From Aminobacter niigataensis (lineage in GTDB: Bacteria; Pseudomonadota; Alphaproteobacteria; Rhizobiales; Rhizobiaceae): DNA of 64,000 nucleotides. Below the pieces are notes generated by a model. That model was not told the DNA's origin. It searched no databases and was given only the letters and a program-made list of their open reading frames with translations. Below, one piece after another: positions 51,087 through 59,794 of the stretch. Location: NCBI RefSeq assembly GCF_014200015.1, contig NZ_JACHOT010000001.1, positions 1,550,001 to 1,614,000 on the forward strand. The letters are read 5' to 3'. Position 1 is the stretch's first letter, and the number at the start of each line of letters is the position of its first letter. The position numbers and the translations under genes are program-made.

Positions 51087-51092
51087 ATTATA
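51087..51092 (-). promoter_or_regulatory. Putative -10 box
   Basis: A consensus TATAAT on the minus strand lies about 37 bp upstream of the 35-aa ORF start. No clear -35 hexamer is present at 17 bp, so this is tentative. Confidence 0.35.
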
Positions 51093-51228
51093 GCGTTCTG
51101 CCGTAGCAACCGCATCGACGTTGCGGCTTATCTGCAACAGACAGTGTTGTCTGAAGCATCCTCCGGGATGCGGACGCCGGTTCGACGGCCCAACGATCCT
51201 TTTTCGTCCAACCCGAATCTGCTTAGGC

Positions 51229-52518
51229 ATGCTGGCCCTGGATGGATTGCGCTCGGCTCGTGTCACCGGTCTATCTGAAATGCCATGGCACACGGAGGTT
51301 GACCTGCAACACGACGTCATCTTGTATCGGAATAGAGAACTCACAGATCCGGTCACACTGACATATGCCGAGAAGACGCTCAGGCGCTCACAGGCGCGCT
51401 TCGTCAACCGCGCTGCACTGACCCCGCAGATTGATCTAGGAAGCTACCAGTGCAACGCTGTAATCGATTGGATAGATATCTATTTCGAACTCTCGCGACG
51501 CACTCAGTATTGGAAACTGAACGACCGCATCGAGAAGCTGACTGGCCGGAAGGAATTCCCAGAAGCCTTGGACCTCGGGGAAGGCAAAACGGCAACGTGC
51601 TACAAGCTGCGCGTCCAGGAGCCAGATCTTGGAGCCGTCCGGAAGGTGCTGGACGACCTCGAGAGCGTATATGGCCTTGCAAAGCCCGTGGGCATTCGCG
51701 GGATCGAAATCAGTCTCGACTTCTACCCGAAATCGCCGAGCGAGGATGCTCGAGCCAGGATGCATGGAGTTCTGGTCCGGCACTTCTTTCCTTCGACACG
51801 CATCTTGAAGAGCAGCAGGATGTGGCCGCGGTTCATGCCGGGGAGCGTCGAGAAAACTGACTATACGGTGAGCCGCAACGATAGCGATAGCAGCCTCGAC
51901 ATCGGAGGCCGCATGACACCCGGAATGGATCGCCAGGCACTTTACGGCTCAACCTATTATGTCGGTGAACGCGATGACCCGAGAGCCTTCTGGCGCATTC
52001 AGAACAAGGTGCTGGATAAGCAGAACAAGGCTGCAGGCACCTGGGATGAGCTGCCGGATGACAAGAAGCGGGCCCGGATTGAGGTGACGCTCGGACGTGA
52101 GGGCTGCCGAGAGATAGGGCTGGAACAATTCAGCGATCTTGAAACACTGAAGATCACGCGCCTCCAGAAAGGCTTCTTCCAATTCATGAAGCCGACTTTC
52201 GCGATCGTCCGGCCTGGAAGTGCGCGACCTGGATCAGCGGCAGTCAAACGAAAGGTCGAGGAATACCGGAAGGAAAGGTTCCTGAACGCAGGGGTACTCG
52301 GACTCCAGATCCGGGAAGATGCGAAAGAGGAGCTGCGTGCGTTGGAAATGCCAACCATCAGAAGATGGCACAGAATGAGCGGAACCAAGATGCCGCTCAA
52401 ACTGAGAGCGGGCGCCGGCGCGTACGGAACGATGATCGCGTACGAAGAGCTGACGAGGATGGTGGAGCGAGCGCTGGCTGGGCTTCAGAGGGAAGTAAGA
52501 GGAGAGATGAGTGAGTAG
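51229..52518 (+). CDS. Replication-initiator-like protein (Rep_trans-type)
   Basis: This 429-aa protein shares pattern features with replication initiation factors of the Rep_trans type: GIRGIEISLDF in mid-protein, then YGSTYYVGERDDPRAFWRIQ (the family has a YxGxRxS...R-x-YxK stretch), and ARIEVTLGREGCREIG. A C-terminal basic region follows. The likeness is weak and from memory, not search. ATG 51229 is preferred over a TTG 36 codons earlier; ATG 51280 is possible. Adjacent iteron-like DNA supports a replication role. Confidence 0.5.
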   Translation: MLALDGLRSARVTGLSEMPWHTEVDLQHDVILYRNRELTDPVTLTYAEKTLRRSQARFVNRAALTPQIDLGSYQCNAVIDWIDIYFELSRRTQYWKLNDRIEKLTGRKEFPEALDLGEGKTATCYKLRVQEPDLGAVRKVLDDLESVYGLAKPVGIRGIEISLDFYPKSPSEDARARMHGVLVRHFFPSTRILKSSRMWPRFMPGSVEKTDYTVSRNDSDSSLDIGGRMTPGMDRQALYGSTYYVGERDDPRAFWRIQNKVLDKQNKAAGTWDELPDDKKRARIEVTLGREGCREIGLEQFSDLETLKITRLQKGFFQFMKPTFAIVRPGSARPGSAAVKRKVEEYRKERFLNAGVLGLQIREDAKEELRALEMPTIRRWHRMSGTKMPLKLRAGAGAYGTMIAYEELTRMVERALAGLQREVRGEMSE

Positions 52519-52713
52519 GTCTGGTTAAACTTGGATAGGCTTTGGTATATCAAGTTATTAGGTCCGCCCGCGCTCCGCTCGTCAATGAGGCTCCTAACTC
52601 GGCGCTGCAACTGTTCGCCAGCGTTTAGCGACTCGACATTTCCTCGGGAAAAACTTGCTTCGTCCCGTTCGAAATTGGAGAGAAACGGCAGCCGATCTCC
52701 CAGCCGCGATCGA

Positions 52714-53637
52714 TTATTCATCACTGAAGAAGTCCTCATCTAGCCGCTTGAACTCAACGGCCCGGTAGCCTCGTACCCCGACGTCGTGCTCGATCATAAG
52801 ATCAGCTAGTTCCCGGCCATCTATCAGAATAATCCGCTGTGCGAGATGCTTGACGTAGTCGCGAGCTGGTTGGCTGAAGGTCGAGGTGGTGACGAAGACG
52901 CCTTTCGTGGCGCCGAGGCCGACGAGGCTGCCGACGAAACCGTTGACGTCCGGACGGCCAACCGGATTGCCTGGAACGTAGCGCTTTGCTTGAACGTAAA
53001 TACGGTCGAGGCCGAGACGGTCCTCATTGACGATTCCGTCGACACCCCCATCACCGGAGCGGCCGAGCTGAGCGGCAGCATCTTTGTGGCTACCGCCGTA
53101 GCCCATAGCGACCAGGAGGTCGACGATCAATTGCTCGAAGAAGGTGGGACTGTTCGAAAGAATGCGTTCCAGAAGCTCGTCGCGCAGGGCTGCCGTTAGA
53201 GCGGCATGGGCAGCGTCGATCTGCTCCTCCGGTGTGGTGGTCCCAGGAGTGGCCTCGCTCGGTTTCGCGGATGCGACCTCGTCCTCAGTAAGAACTCCCT
53301 CATTGCGATAGAACTCGCGAAACACCGGCTCACGCATCAGCAGGCTGACGTCGATCCGCTCCGGTGCCGTGGCCAGAAGTGCCCTGCCCTTGTCCGTCGC
53401 GAAGAAGCGGCCACGCGCGGGCGAGGCGATGAGTCCAGCTTTGCTCATGTAGAACTTTGCCCAGTGGATGCGATTGTGCAGCAGGCGCTGGCGCCCGCTC
53501 GGCAAAAGCTGATCCCGCTCCTCCGGCTTCAAACCCAGTTCATCGGCAATGCGCTCGGCAACATCGGCCACTCGCGTTTCACCCTTGGCGGCGAGACGCA
53601 GGACCGGCAGCATGAGTGTCTGGTAATCGGGGATCAT
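52714..53637 (-). CDS. mrr: Mrr-type restriction endonuclease
   Basis: This 307-aa protein has an Mrr winged-helix N-terminus (DYQTLMLPVLRLAAKGETRV, ADELGLKPEERDQLLPSG) and a C-terminal PD-(D/E)XK domain with GRSGDGGVDGIVN (Asp200) and YVQAKRY (Gln216-x-Lys218). Mrr enzymes cut DNA carrying modified bases. It is 50 bp downstream of res, same strand, and probably in the operon. In this context it would be odd because the operon also encodes a DNA methyltransferase. Confidence 0.85.
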   Translation of the reverse strand: MIPDYQTLMLPVLRLAAKGETRVADVAERIADELGLKPEERDQLLPSGRQRLLHNRIHWAKFYMSKAGLIASPARGRFFATDKGRALLATAPERIDVSLLMREPVFREFYRNEGVLTEDEVASAKPSEATPGTTTPEEQIDAAHAALTAALRDELLERILSNSPTFFEQLIVDLLVAMGYGGSHKDAAAQLGRSGDGGVDGIVNEDRLGLDRIYVQAKRYVPGNPVGRPDVNGFVGSLVGLGATKGVFVTTSTFSQPARDYVKHLAQRIILIDGRELADLMIEHDVGVRGYRAVEFKRLDEDFFSDE

Positions 53638-53687
53638 CGCTCATACTGCCAGCGCTAAGGATTGGCGGAGACGGCGAGCCGTAGGGT

Positions 53688-56600
53688 TCATGTGCTCCTC
53701 ACCACATCCATAAGCCTCGAATAATCCGTGACAACGTCATACTTAACCTGATCTGATGTCACATTGCTGCCGATCTCTGTGAAGAACCGTCGCGCGCACT
53801 CGATCTTTGTAGTCTCGAATTCCCGCATCTTCAGCGACGACAGCGTGCCCTTGGTTTCAGCGACGAAGTAAATGTGGCTGACCGAGCCTTCCTTGAACGA
53901 AATCGCCCAGTCTGGATTATAGTCCCCAACCGGGGTCGGGATTGAGAAGCCCCGCGGCAGTTTGGCGTACACGACGATCTCGCTGCTCGTATCCAACTGC
54001 TCGACGAAGCGCCGCTCAGTGTCGGAGTCGAGAAGGGCGTAGTCGTAGACGTGCTTCTTCAGCTTTTCGCTAGCCCTGGAGAAATCCTGAACGGTCTGGC
54101 TCGCGGTGAAGATATCACTCTCGTATCGCTCTGAAACAGCATCATAGGTCAGGCGCTCGATCACCATCGAGGCCTTCTGCTCGATGATCAGGCGTGAGGC
54201 CTCGCTGATGAAGTGCTCGGGGTTCTGTCTGAACTGAGCAAACACACTCGGCTGGATCTTCGACAGGATTTCAGCGATCGTTTGCCGCGTAAGCTGCGTG
54301 GCATCGGCAAGCTTAGCAAGCAGATCGTACTTCACCAGCGATGTGACGGTTTCCGCCTGATAGGTTGCCTGCTCCTTTTCGCGGAAGCTATTGCCATCCC
54401 CGATCGTGTCATAGGTCAGGCCTTCCTGTTGGATCCCACTCGTGACGGTATATTGCAGCGGCGTCACACGAAGATGGCTGTCGAGCGCGCTGACACTTTT
54501 GCGGATCAGTTCACCCGGATCGAACTCAACCCGATAGACGGCCTTCTGGTTGATCCTGCCCCAGAGCTCCTGGAATTCCCTGCGGTGGAAGTTGTCGTTC
54601 AGGGGATTGCTCTTCGAGCGGCGGTCATCCTGCAGCTTCGGCAACTGAAGTTCATTGAACACGCCATCGACGAGCTCTAGTATCTGGTCGGTGTAGGGCT
54701 TCAGATCATCGGGCAGATCCTCAATGGTTCCGCTTTCACGAGCGCGCAGGTATTTTTCGGTGATGTTTTTCTGCCGATCGACATATCCGTTCTGAACCAG
54801 GAAGAACTCGATACCTGCCGCCATGTCTGGCGACACCTCGACAATTCCGCCCTCGGTGTGCAGCACCTTACCCTTGAAATACTCCTCATTCGCCTGGCGC
54901 GGACGTGCCGTGAGCGCCTCGACCATCTCCTTCTGAAGCGCGTCGACGAAGTTCCTGTAGCTCTCGCTGGCGACGACCGTCAGCACGTTGATGTCGTGCA
55001 CCGTCGCAGGACTGTCCATCCGGTCGCCATTCTGGTCGACGCTTAAGCGCAATCCGCGGCCGACTTCCTGTCGACGGGAGATCGTGTTGTCGCTGTGCTT
55101 CAGCATGCACATGACGAAGACGTTCGGGTTGTCCCACCCTTCACGCAGGGCCGAGTGGGAGAAGATGAACCGTGTGGGCTCGCCGAACGAGAGCAGCCGT
55201 TCCTTGTCTTTCAGGATGAGGTCGTAGGCGTCCGGATCCTCGGACTGCCCTTTGTTGTCGCCGGTCCTGGAGACGTCGGGGTCCTTCAGGCGATTGGTCT
55301 TTTTGTCGATCGAGAAATAGCCATTGTGGGTTGTTGCAGCGTCGATGCCGGCCAGATACTTCCGGTAAGCCTCGTTGTCGATCGCCAGTTGTGACAGGTA
55401 TTCCTCCTTCAGGAGCGCATACTCCTCCTCGAAGACGCGGGCATACTCGCCCTTCTCGTCCGCCTGGGCGTAATCGCGATACTTCGCCACCTCATCGATG
55501 AAGAAGAGCGATAGCACCTTGATGCCACGGGAGAAGAGCTGCTTCTCCTTGTCGAAATGTGCCTTGATGGTTTCGCGAATCTGGATGCGGCGAATATCGC
55601 GCTCCGACACGTCTCCATTGGCTTCGCCAGCCTTCAGGATAAAGCCATTCGTGAACTCGACTGTTTCGTTGACAGCATCGATCTGGCTGATCGTGAAACC
55701 GTGATACTGGTCCAGCTCGCCGGACAGCACGAACAGATCGTCGCGAAATTCCAGGCGCCTAAGCTGCCGCTTGATCTCCCCGGAGGCCAGTTTCACCTCA
55801 AGCTCGATGCGAGCGACCGGCGCCCTTTTCGAGATGTCGATGCCTTCGAGATAGAGGTAAGCATTGTTGCCTGCCAGCCCACGGGTGTGGATGCCGCGAA
55901 CGGCGATCTTCTTCACCAGCTTCTGGTTATAGGCATCGAGTGCGTCGAGCCGGTGGATGCGGCTGTGCTGCGTCTTGTGGGTCGCCGAGTAGCGCAGGAT
56001 CATCAGCGGCTTGAACTTTGGCAGCGCCTCCATCGTCGCTGCACCTTCCATCTTCTGCGGCTCGTCGAGGATGATGATCGGTCTGTTCGAGGCGATGACG
56101 TCGATCGGCCTTCGAGACTGGAAATCATCCAGCTCTTCGTAGATGCGGCGGTTATCAGCGCCGCGCGCATTGAACGCCTGGATGTTGATGATCATGACGT
56201 TGATGCTGGCGTCGGACGAAAAGCTCTCCAGCTCATGCAGACGCTTGGAACTGTAGATGAAGAACCGGGCCTTCTTGCCATAGCTTTCTGTGAAATGATC
56301 GGCCGTGATCTCCAGGGACTTTGCAACGCCTTCGCGGATGGCGATGGACGGCACCATGATGATGAATTTCGACCAGCCATACCGCTTGTTCATTTCGAAG
56401 ATGGTCTTGATGTAGCAGTAGGTCTTGCCAGTCCCCGTCTCCATTTCGACGTCGAGATGGATGCGGGTCGCGGCGAGAGCGTCCTTCTTGTAAGCCGCAG
56501 CCACGGCAACGCGCTCACCACGGGTGTTAAAGGTGGTGAAATCGATTAGGGACTGCGACAGGGGCAGGTTCTGGCGACGCTGGACTGTCTGGATGTTCTC

Positions 56601-56789
56601 CAGGATCTGCGGCTCACTGAGAGCAGAGTCAGAATTCTTGAACCCCTCCTCGAACGCGCTTGTCTGTGCCTTGCGACCTGGATCGATCCGGTAGGACAGG
56701 CTATCGTTCTTCGGCTGGCCTGCGAAGCAGTCGACAACCGCATCGACGGCGTTGGTTTGATACGGCTGGACCTTGAACTTGAGCTTCAT
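53688..56789 (-). CDS. res: Type III restriction enzyme, Res subunit
   Basis: This 1033-aa protein has a DEAD/DEAH-type helicase core: Walker [10 protein letters not shown] (about 116-124), ILDEPQKM (DEPQ box at about 242-245, typical of Res) and [18 protein letters not shown] with EVGRGLR (motif VI). The C-terminal nuclease carries NPDWAI (Asp960) and VAETKGT (Glu978-x-Lys980). With Mod it cuts unmodified DNA in an ATP-dependent way. The start is ATG 56789; ribosome site weak. A 127-bp gap separates it from mod. Confidence 0.92.
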   Translation of the reverse strand: MKLKFKVQPYQTNAVDAVVDCFAGQPKNDSLSYRIDPGRKAQTSAFEEGFKNSDSALSEPQILENIQTVQRRQNLPLSQSLIDFTTFNTRGERVAVAAAYKKDALAATRIHLDVEMETGTGKTYCYIKTIFEMNKRYGWSKFIIMVPSIAIREGVAKSLEITADHFTESYGKKARFFIYSSKRLHELESFSSDASINVMIINIQAFNARGADNRRIYEELDDFQSRRPIDVIASNRPIIILDEPQKMEGAATMEALPKFKPLMILRYSATHKTQHSRIHRLDALDAYNQKLVKKIAVRGIHTRGLAGNNAYLYLEGIDISKRAPVARIELEVKLASGEIKRQLRRLEFRDDLFVLSGELDQYHGFTISQIDAVNETVEFTNGFILKAGEANGDVSERDIRRIQIRETIKAHFDKEKQLFSRGIKVLSLFFIDEVAKYRDYAQADEKGEYARVFEEEYALLKEEYLSQLAIDNEAYRKYLAGIDAATTHNGYFSIDKKTNRLKDPDVSRTGDNKGQSEDPDAYDLILKDKERLLSFGEPTRFIFSHSALREGWDNPNVFVMCMLKHSDNTISRRQEVGRGLRLSVDQNGDRMDSPATVHDINVLTVVASESYRNFVDALQKEMVEALTARPRQANEEYFKGKVLHTEGGIVEVSPDMAAGIEFFLVQNGYVDRQKNITEKYLRARESGTIEDLPDDLKPYTDQILELVDGVFNELQLPKLQDDRRSKSNPLNDNFHRREFQELWGRINQKAVYRVEFDPGELIRKSVSALDSHLRVTPLQYTVTSGIQQEGLTYDTIGDGNSFREKEQATYQAETVTSLVKYDLLAKLADATQLTRQTIAEILSKIQPSVFAQFRQNPEHFISEASRLIIEQKASMVIERLTYDAVSERYESDIFTASQTVQDFSRASEKLKKHVYDYALLDSDTERRFVEQLDTSSEIVVYAKLPRGFSIPTPVGDYNPDWAISFKEGSVSHIYFVAETKGTLSSLKMREFETTKIECARRFFTEIGSNVTSDQVKYDVVTDYSRLMDVVRST

Positions 56790-56916
56790 CGGACGTCGGC
56801 TTTCTTAAATTTCTTTCGTAGCTCTCTTGGGGCTTTCGTAGAATGCTCATGCTTCGTGCTGCCTTCAGCGCCATCCCATTCACAGCGGAGTGAGCACCAA
56901 GTCTGCAAGAGCGGCC

Positions 56917-58782
56917 TCAGATTGCTTTGACGTCGGTGGTTGGGGAAAGCTGGCGGAATATCTGCTCAACATTAATCTTCACAGCATCCGAGACAAAACC
57001 GCTGTCGCGGAATACGACCCGCAGCGGCTCGCGCTTTGCCAGATCCTTGACTAGATCCTCGGAAACACCCTTATCGAAGCAGGCAACCAAGGCATTTTCA
57101 TCCACGAAGAGCACGGTCTTTCCCAGCACCGTCTCGCGGCGGATCGGCAGCGTCAGGTCCACACCCCAGTCAACTAGCACCTGGAACAGTAGGTCCTCGG
57201 CGGCGCGGCCTTCTTTGACGTTGTCGACCATGTCGAGCAAGTTGCCCTGTTTGAGTTCGTCGGCGCGGTAGTAGACGTCCTTCATGTTCGAAGTGTCGAG
57301 TTTTAACACCCGGAAGCCCGTGACTTCGTCGCCCTCAGCCTTGAATTCCTCAACAACGTTGCTTAGGCGAAGCCGTCCCATATCGAAGATAGTTTCCATC
57401 TTGGTTTCGGGGACAGGCAGGGGCTCAGCAATCTGAACACCAATAAAGCGCCGATTGCCGCCGTCCATACGGTTTTGTAGCATGACGGCATGGGCCGTCG
57501 GCGCGCTGCCGGAGAAGAAATCCAACACGATAGCGCCCTCTCCGGGCTTAGTGGCCAATTGAACGATGCGCTGAAGCAACTCCACAGGCTTTACCGAGTT
57601 CAAGACATTTTCGGTATGCTCGAAGGGAACGTATTTAAGAAGTGCTTTCTTGGCATCTTGGGTGTGACCTACGTCATTGTAGAACCAGAGGGTTTGAGGT
57701 GTTCGCCCTGACGAGACCTCAGAAAGAAATTTTTTCACTGCTGGGGAGTTGCTTCCATCTTTTCCCCACCAAATTCGATTGTCTGCATCGAGCTCCAAGA
57801 ATTTCTCTTTGCTGATGCGCCAGTAGGTTCCAGTTGGCGGTCCGGCAATTACCCTGCCGGATGGTGTTGTAAGAGAATAGACGCCCGCATCGTAAGGGTT
57901 GCGCGCGGTCATGTTCTCGGCCTTCCACGGCCCGCGAGGGTCGTTGTCCAAGTTCTTGTAGCGCGCCTCCATCTCGTCCGTGCGAGGTAGAGGGTTGGGG
58001 AACCAAACCTCCTTATTCTTCGCGAACACCAGGATGAAATCATGATCTTCTGAGAACCACTTCGCGGAGTTCTTCGGTGCATAGACCTTCTGCCAGATGA
58101 TTGTAGCGACAAAATTCGAGTCGCCAAAAATCTCGCTTCCCATCTTCCTCAAGCTATCGACCTCGTTGTCGTCGATCGAGACAAAGACGACGCCGTCGTC
58201 TGCGAGAAGGTTCTTGGCCAAGCGCAACCTAGGATACAGCATGGAAAGCCAATCCGAATGGAAACGACCGTTTGCCTCGGTGTTGGCCACGAGCCGCCTG
58301 CCGCCCTCATCCGCCTGCCCAGACAGATTCAGGTAATCCCCTGTTCCCTGTGAGTAATCATCGTCGTAGATGAAATCTCTGCCGGTGTTGTAGGGTGGGT
58401 CGATGTAGATCAATTTCACTCGACCAAGAAGCGACTCTTGAATGACCTTTAGAACCTCAAGGTTGTCGCCTTCGATCAGAAGGTTGTTCGACGCATCGAA
58501 GTCAATGCTCTGGTCTCGGACGGGCCGCAATGTCTTGGCAATCGGCGAATTAGCGGCCAACGCGGCTTCCCGCTTCCCCGGCCAATCCAGCCTGTATCGC
58601 TCCTGCGGTCCCTCCACGATGCTGTCGCTCAATTCCTGCCGAAGCTGATCGAAATCCACGGCCAGACGCAGCTTGCCGGTCACCTCGTCGCGTGCCTCGG
58701 TCACGCAGCCGGGAAACAGGTCGCGGATCTTGGCGATGTTCTCCTGGCTCAGGTCAGGGCTGTGCATCTTCAGCTTTTCCAT
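56917..58782 (-). CDS. mod: Type III DNA methyltransferase, Mod subunit
   Basis: This 621-aa beta-class N6-adenine methyltransferase has DPPYNTG (128-134) before DFFSGSAPTAHA (421-432, the SAM motif FxGxG). A central target-recognition region and C-terminal domain complete a Mod protein. With Res it recognises and modifies a short asymmetric site. A GGGAAGAA site within the end of the upstream small gene supports ATG 58782, 3 bp after that gene, so translation is probably coupled. Confidence 0.92.
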   Translation of the reverse strand: MEKLKMHSPDLSQENIAKIRDLFPGCVTEARDEVTGKLRLAVDFDQLRQELSDSIVEGPQERYRLDWPGKREAALAANSPIAKTLRPVRDQSIDFDASNNLLIEGDNLEVLKVIQESLLGRVKLIYIDPPYNTGRDFIYDDDYSQGTGDYLNLSGQADEGGRRLVANTEANGRFHSDWLSMLYPRLRLAKNLLADDGVVFVSIDDNEVDSLRKMGSEIFGDSNFVATIIWQKVYAPKNSAKWFSEDHDFILVFAKNKEVWFPNPLPRTDEMEARYKNLDNDPRGPWKAENMTARNPYDAGVYSLTTPSGRVIAGPPTGTYWRISKEKFLELDADNRIWWGKDGSNSPAVKKFLSEVSSGRTPQTLWFYNDVGHTQDAKKALLKYVPFEHTENVLNSVKPVELLQRIVQLATKPGEGAIVLDFFSGSAPTAHAVMLQNRMDGGNRRFIGVQIAEPLPVPETKMETIFDMGRLRLSNVVEEFKAEGDEVTGFRVLKLDTSNMKDVYYRADELKQGNLLDMVDNVKEGRAAEDLLFQVLVDWGVDLTLPIRRETVLGKTVLFVDENALVACFDKGVSEDLVKDLAKREPLRVVFRDSGFVSDAVKINVEQIFRQLSPTTDVKAI

Positions 58783-58785
58783 AAA

Positions 58786-59064
58786 TCAATTCTTCCCAAG
58801 TTCTACGACGTCGTACTTCCAGCCTAAATAGCTATAGAGAAAGTCACCCGATCCTTCACGGTCGGTCAGCTTCGCGTGTATCTTAAATACCGTTCCCACG
58901 GGATAATTGCGGCTCTTCGAACATTCAACATGCATCGTGGTTTGAAAACCCTGTCCGGGGCGAGGGCGGATGTGGACGTCTCCATGCAGACCAGACGAGC
59001 TTTGGGGCCTATAACTCTCGACCAGCGCCATCTGATAAGGTTCATTCGACTTCCCCGTCACCAC
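58786..59064 (-). CDS. Small uncharacterised protein in the type III-like operon (92 aa)
   Basis: This 92-aa protein is of unknown family. Visible: NEPYQMALVESYRPQSSSG, HIRPRPGQGFQTTMHVECSK and FKIHAKLTDREGSGDFLYSY, likely a small beta-sheet fold. Its start lies within the end of the DUF4391 gene (23-bp overlap) and its stop 3 bp before mod. So it is firmly part of the operon. I recall similar short genes between DUF4391 and Mod in other loci, but without a search. Confidence 0.75.
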   Translation of the reverse strand: MVTGKSNEPYQMALVESYRPQSSSGLHGDVHIRPRPGQGFQTTMHVECSKSRNYPVGTVFKIHAKLTDREGSGDFLYSYLGWKYDVVELGKN

Positions 59065-59794
59065 CCCCCATCAACCTTCTCAACTCTTCCCTTGCAGCGC
59101 GCAGCTCAGCATTAATCCCCACGCGCTTGTTGAATTGCTTCTCGCGGAACAGCCGAACCTTGATCCGTTCGACCTCGCGGGTCGCTGTCTTGATTGCCTC
59201 CGCCTGGGCGATCCTTTCCTCCAGTGACAGCGGATGCACCACTGGCGCCGCTGCGAACGAAGCCTGCGGGGCTTCCCCAAAGCCGGCTATGGCACCGGGC
59301 ACCAGCCGGACGGTCTGCTCCTCGACCAGGGGGCCGAGAAGCTGTTCGTACAGCGCGCCCATCGTTAGCGCCACGGGGAGCGCTACACGCGGCGCATCAT
59401 CTTTCAGCCATTCGCTATCGAAATAATCGCCCAACACCCATTTCGTGCTATCGGCTTCGCTTGGCCGTTTATAGGCCGCGGCGAGCTTGACCTTGCCGTC
59501 ATGCGCCAGTTCGAACAGCAATGGAAACGGGATAGCACGATCGATAGCGCGCAGCGCGTCAATGCTAAGGGATTTTCCCCGTTGGGTTATCCGGAACACC
59601 TGGATTTCGGTCACCGCCTTCGTCGCGGGCAGATTGATCGTCTCCGGCGCCAGCTTGTGAGACCAGACGATCTGATCGACCTCCCGCACGAACAGGTCCT
59701 TGAGCGCGGCATTGGCGCCCGCATGCTCATAGATCTTGTTCTTGGGGATAACCCGCCCGAAGGCGCTGGCGCGCGGCCAGTCGTAGAGGGTCAC
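59042..59794 (-). CDS. DUF4391 domain protein
   Basis: This 250-aa protein matches DUF4391: YDWPRASAFGRVIPKNKIYE at the start, VREVDQIVWSHKLAPETINL, VTEIQVFRI and LDALRAIDRAIPFPLLFEL in the core. A helical C-terminus carries an EREVERIKVRLF-like coiled segment. DUF4391 genes are known beside SNF2-type helicases and type III-like R-M genes; the function is unknown. It overlaps the helicase stop by 4 bp and the 92-aa gene by 23 bp. Confidence 0.88.
   Translation of the reverse strand: MTLYDWPRASAFGRVIPKNKIYEHAGANAALKDLFVREVDQIVWSHKLAPETINLPATKAVTEIQVFRITQRGKSLSIDALRAIDRAIPFPLLFELAHDGKVKLAAAYKRPSEADSTKWVLGDYFDSEWLKDDAPRVALPVALTMGALYEQLLGPLVEEQTVRLVPGAIAGFGEAPQASFAAAPVVHPLSLEERIAQAEAIKTATREVERIKVRLFREKQFNKRVGINAELRAAREELRRLMGGGDGEVE

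Larger units (their letters stand above)
50921..51228. other. Divergent intergenic region upstream of the Rep-like gene
   Basis: This 308-bp gap separates the 143-aa gene (minus) from the replication-like gene (plus). It contains the 35-aa ORF and its -10 box on the minus strand. On the plus strand no strong ribosome site precedes ATG 51229. Confidence 0.4.

Noticed and set aside
52485-52739. Minus-strand ORF between the Rep-like gene and mrr
   Set aside because: It overlaps both genes, lacks a ribosome site and shows no recognisable pattern.
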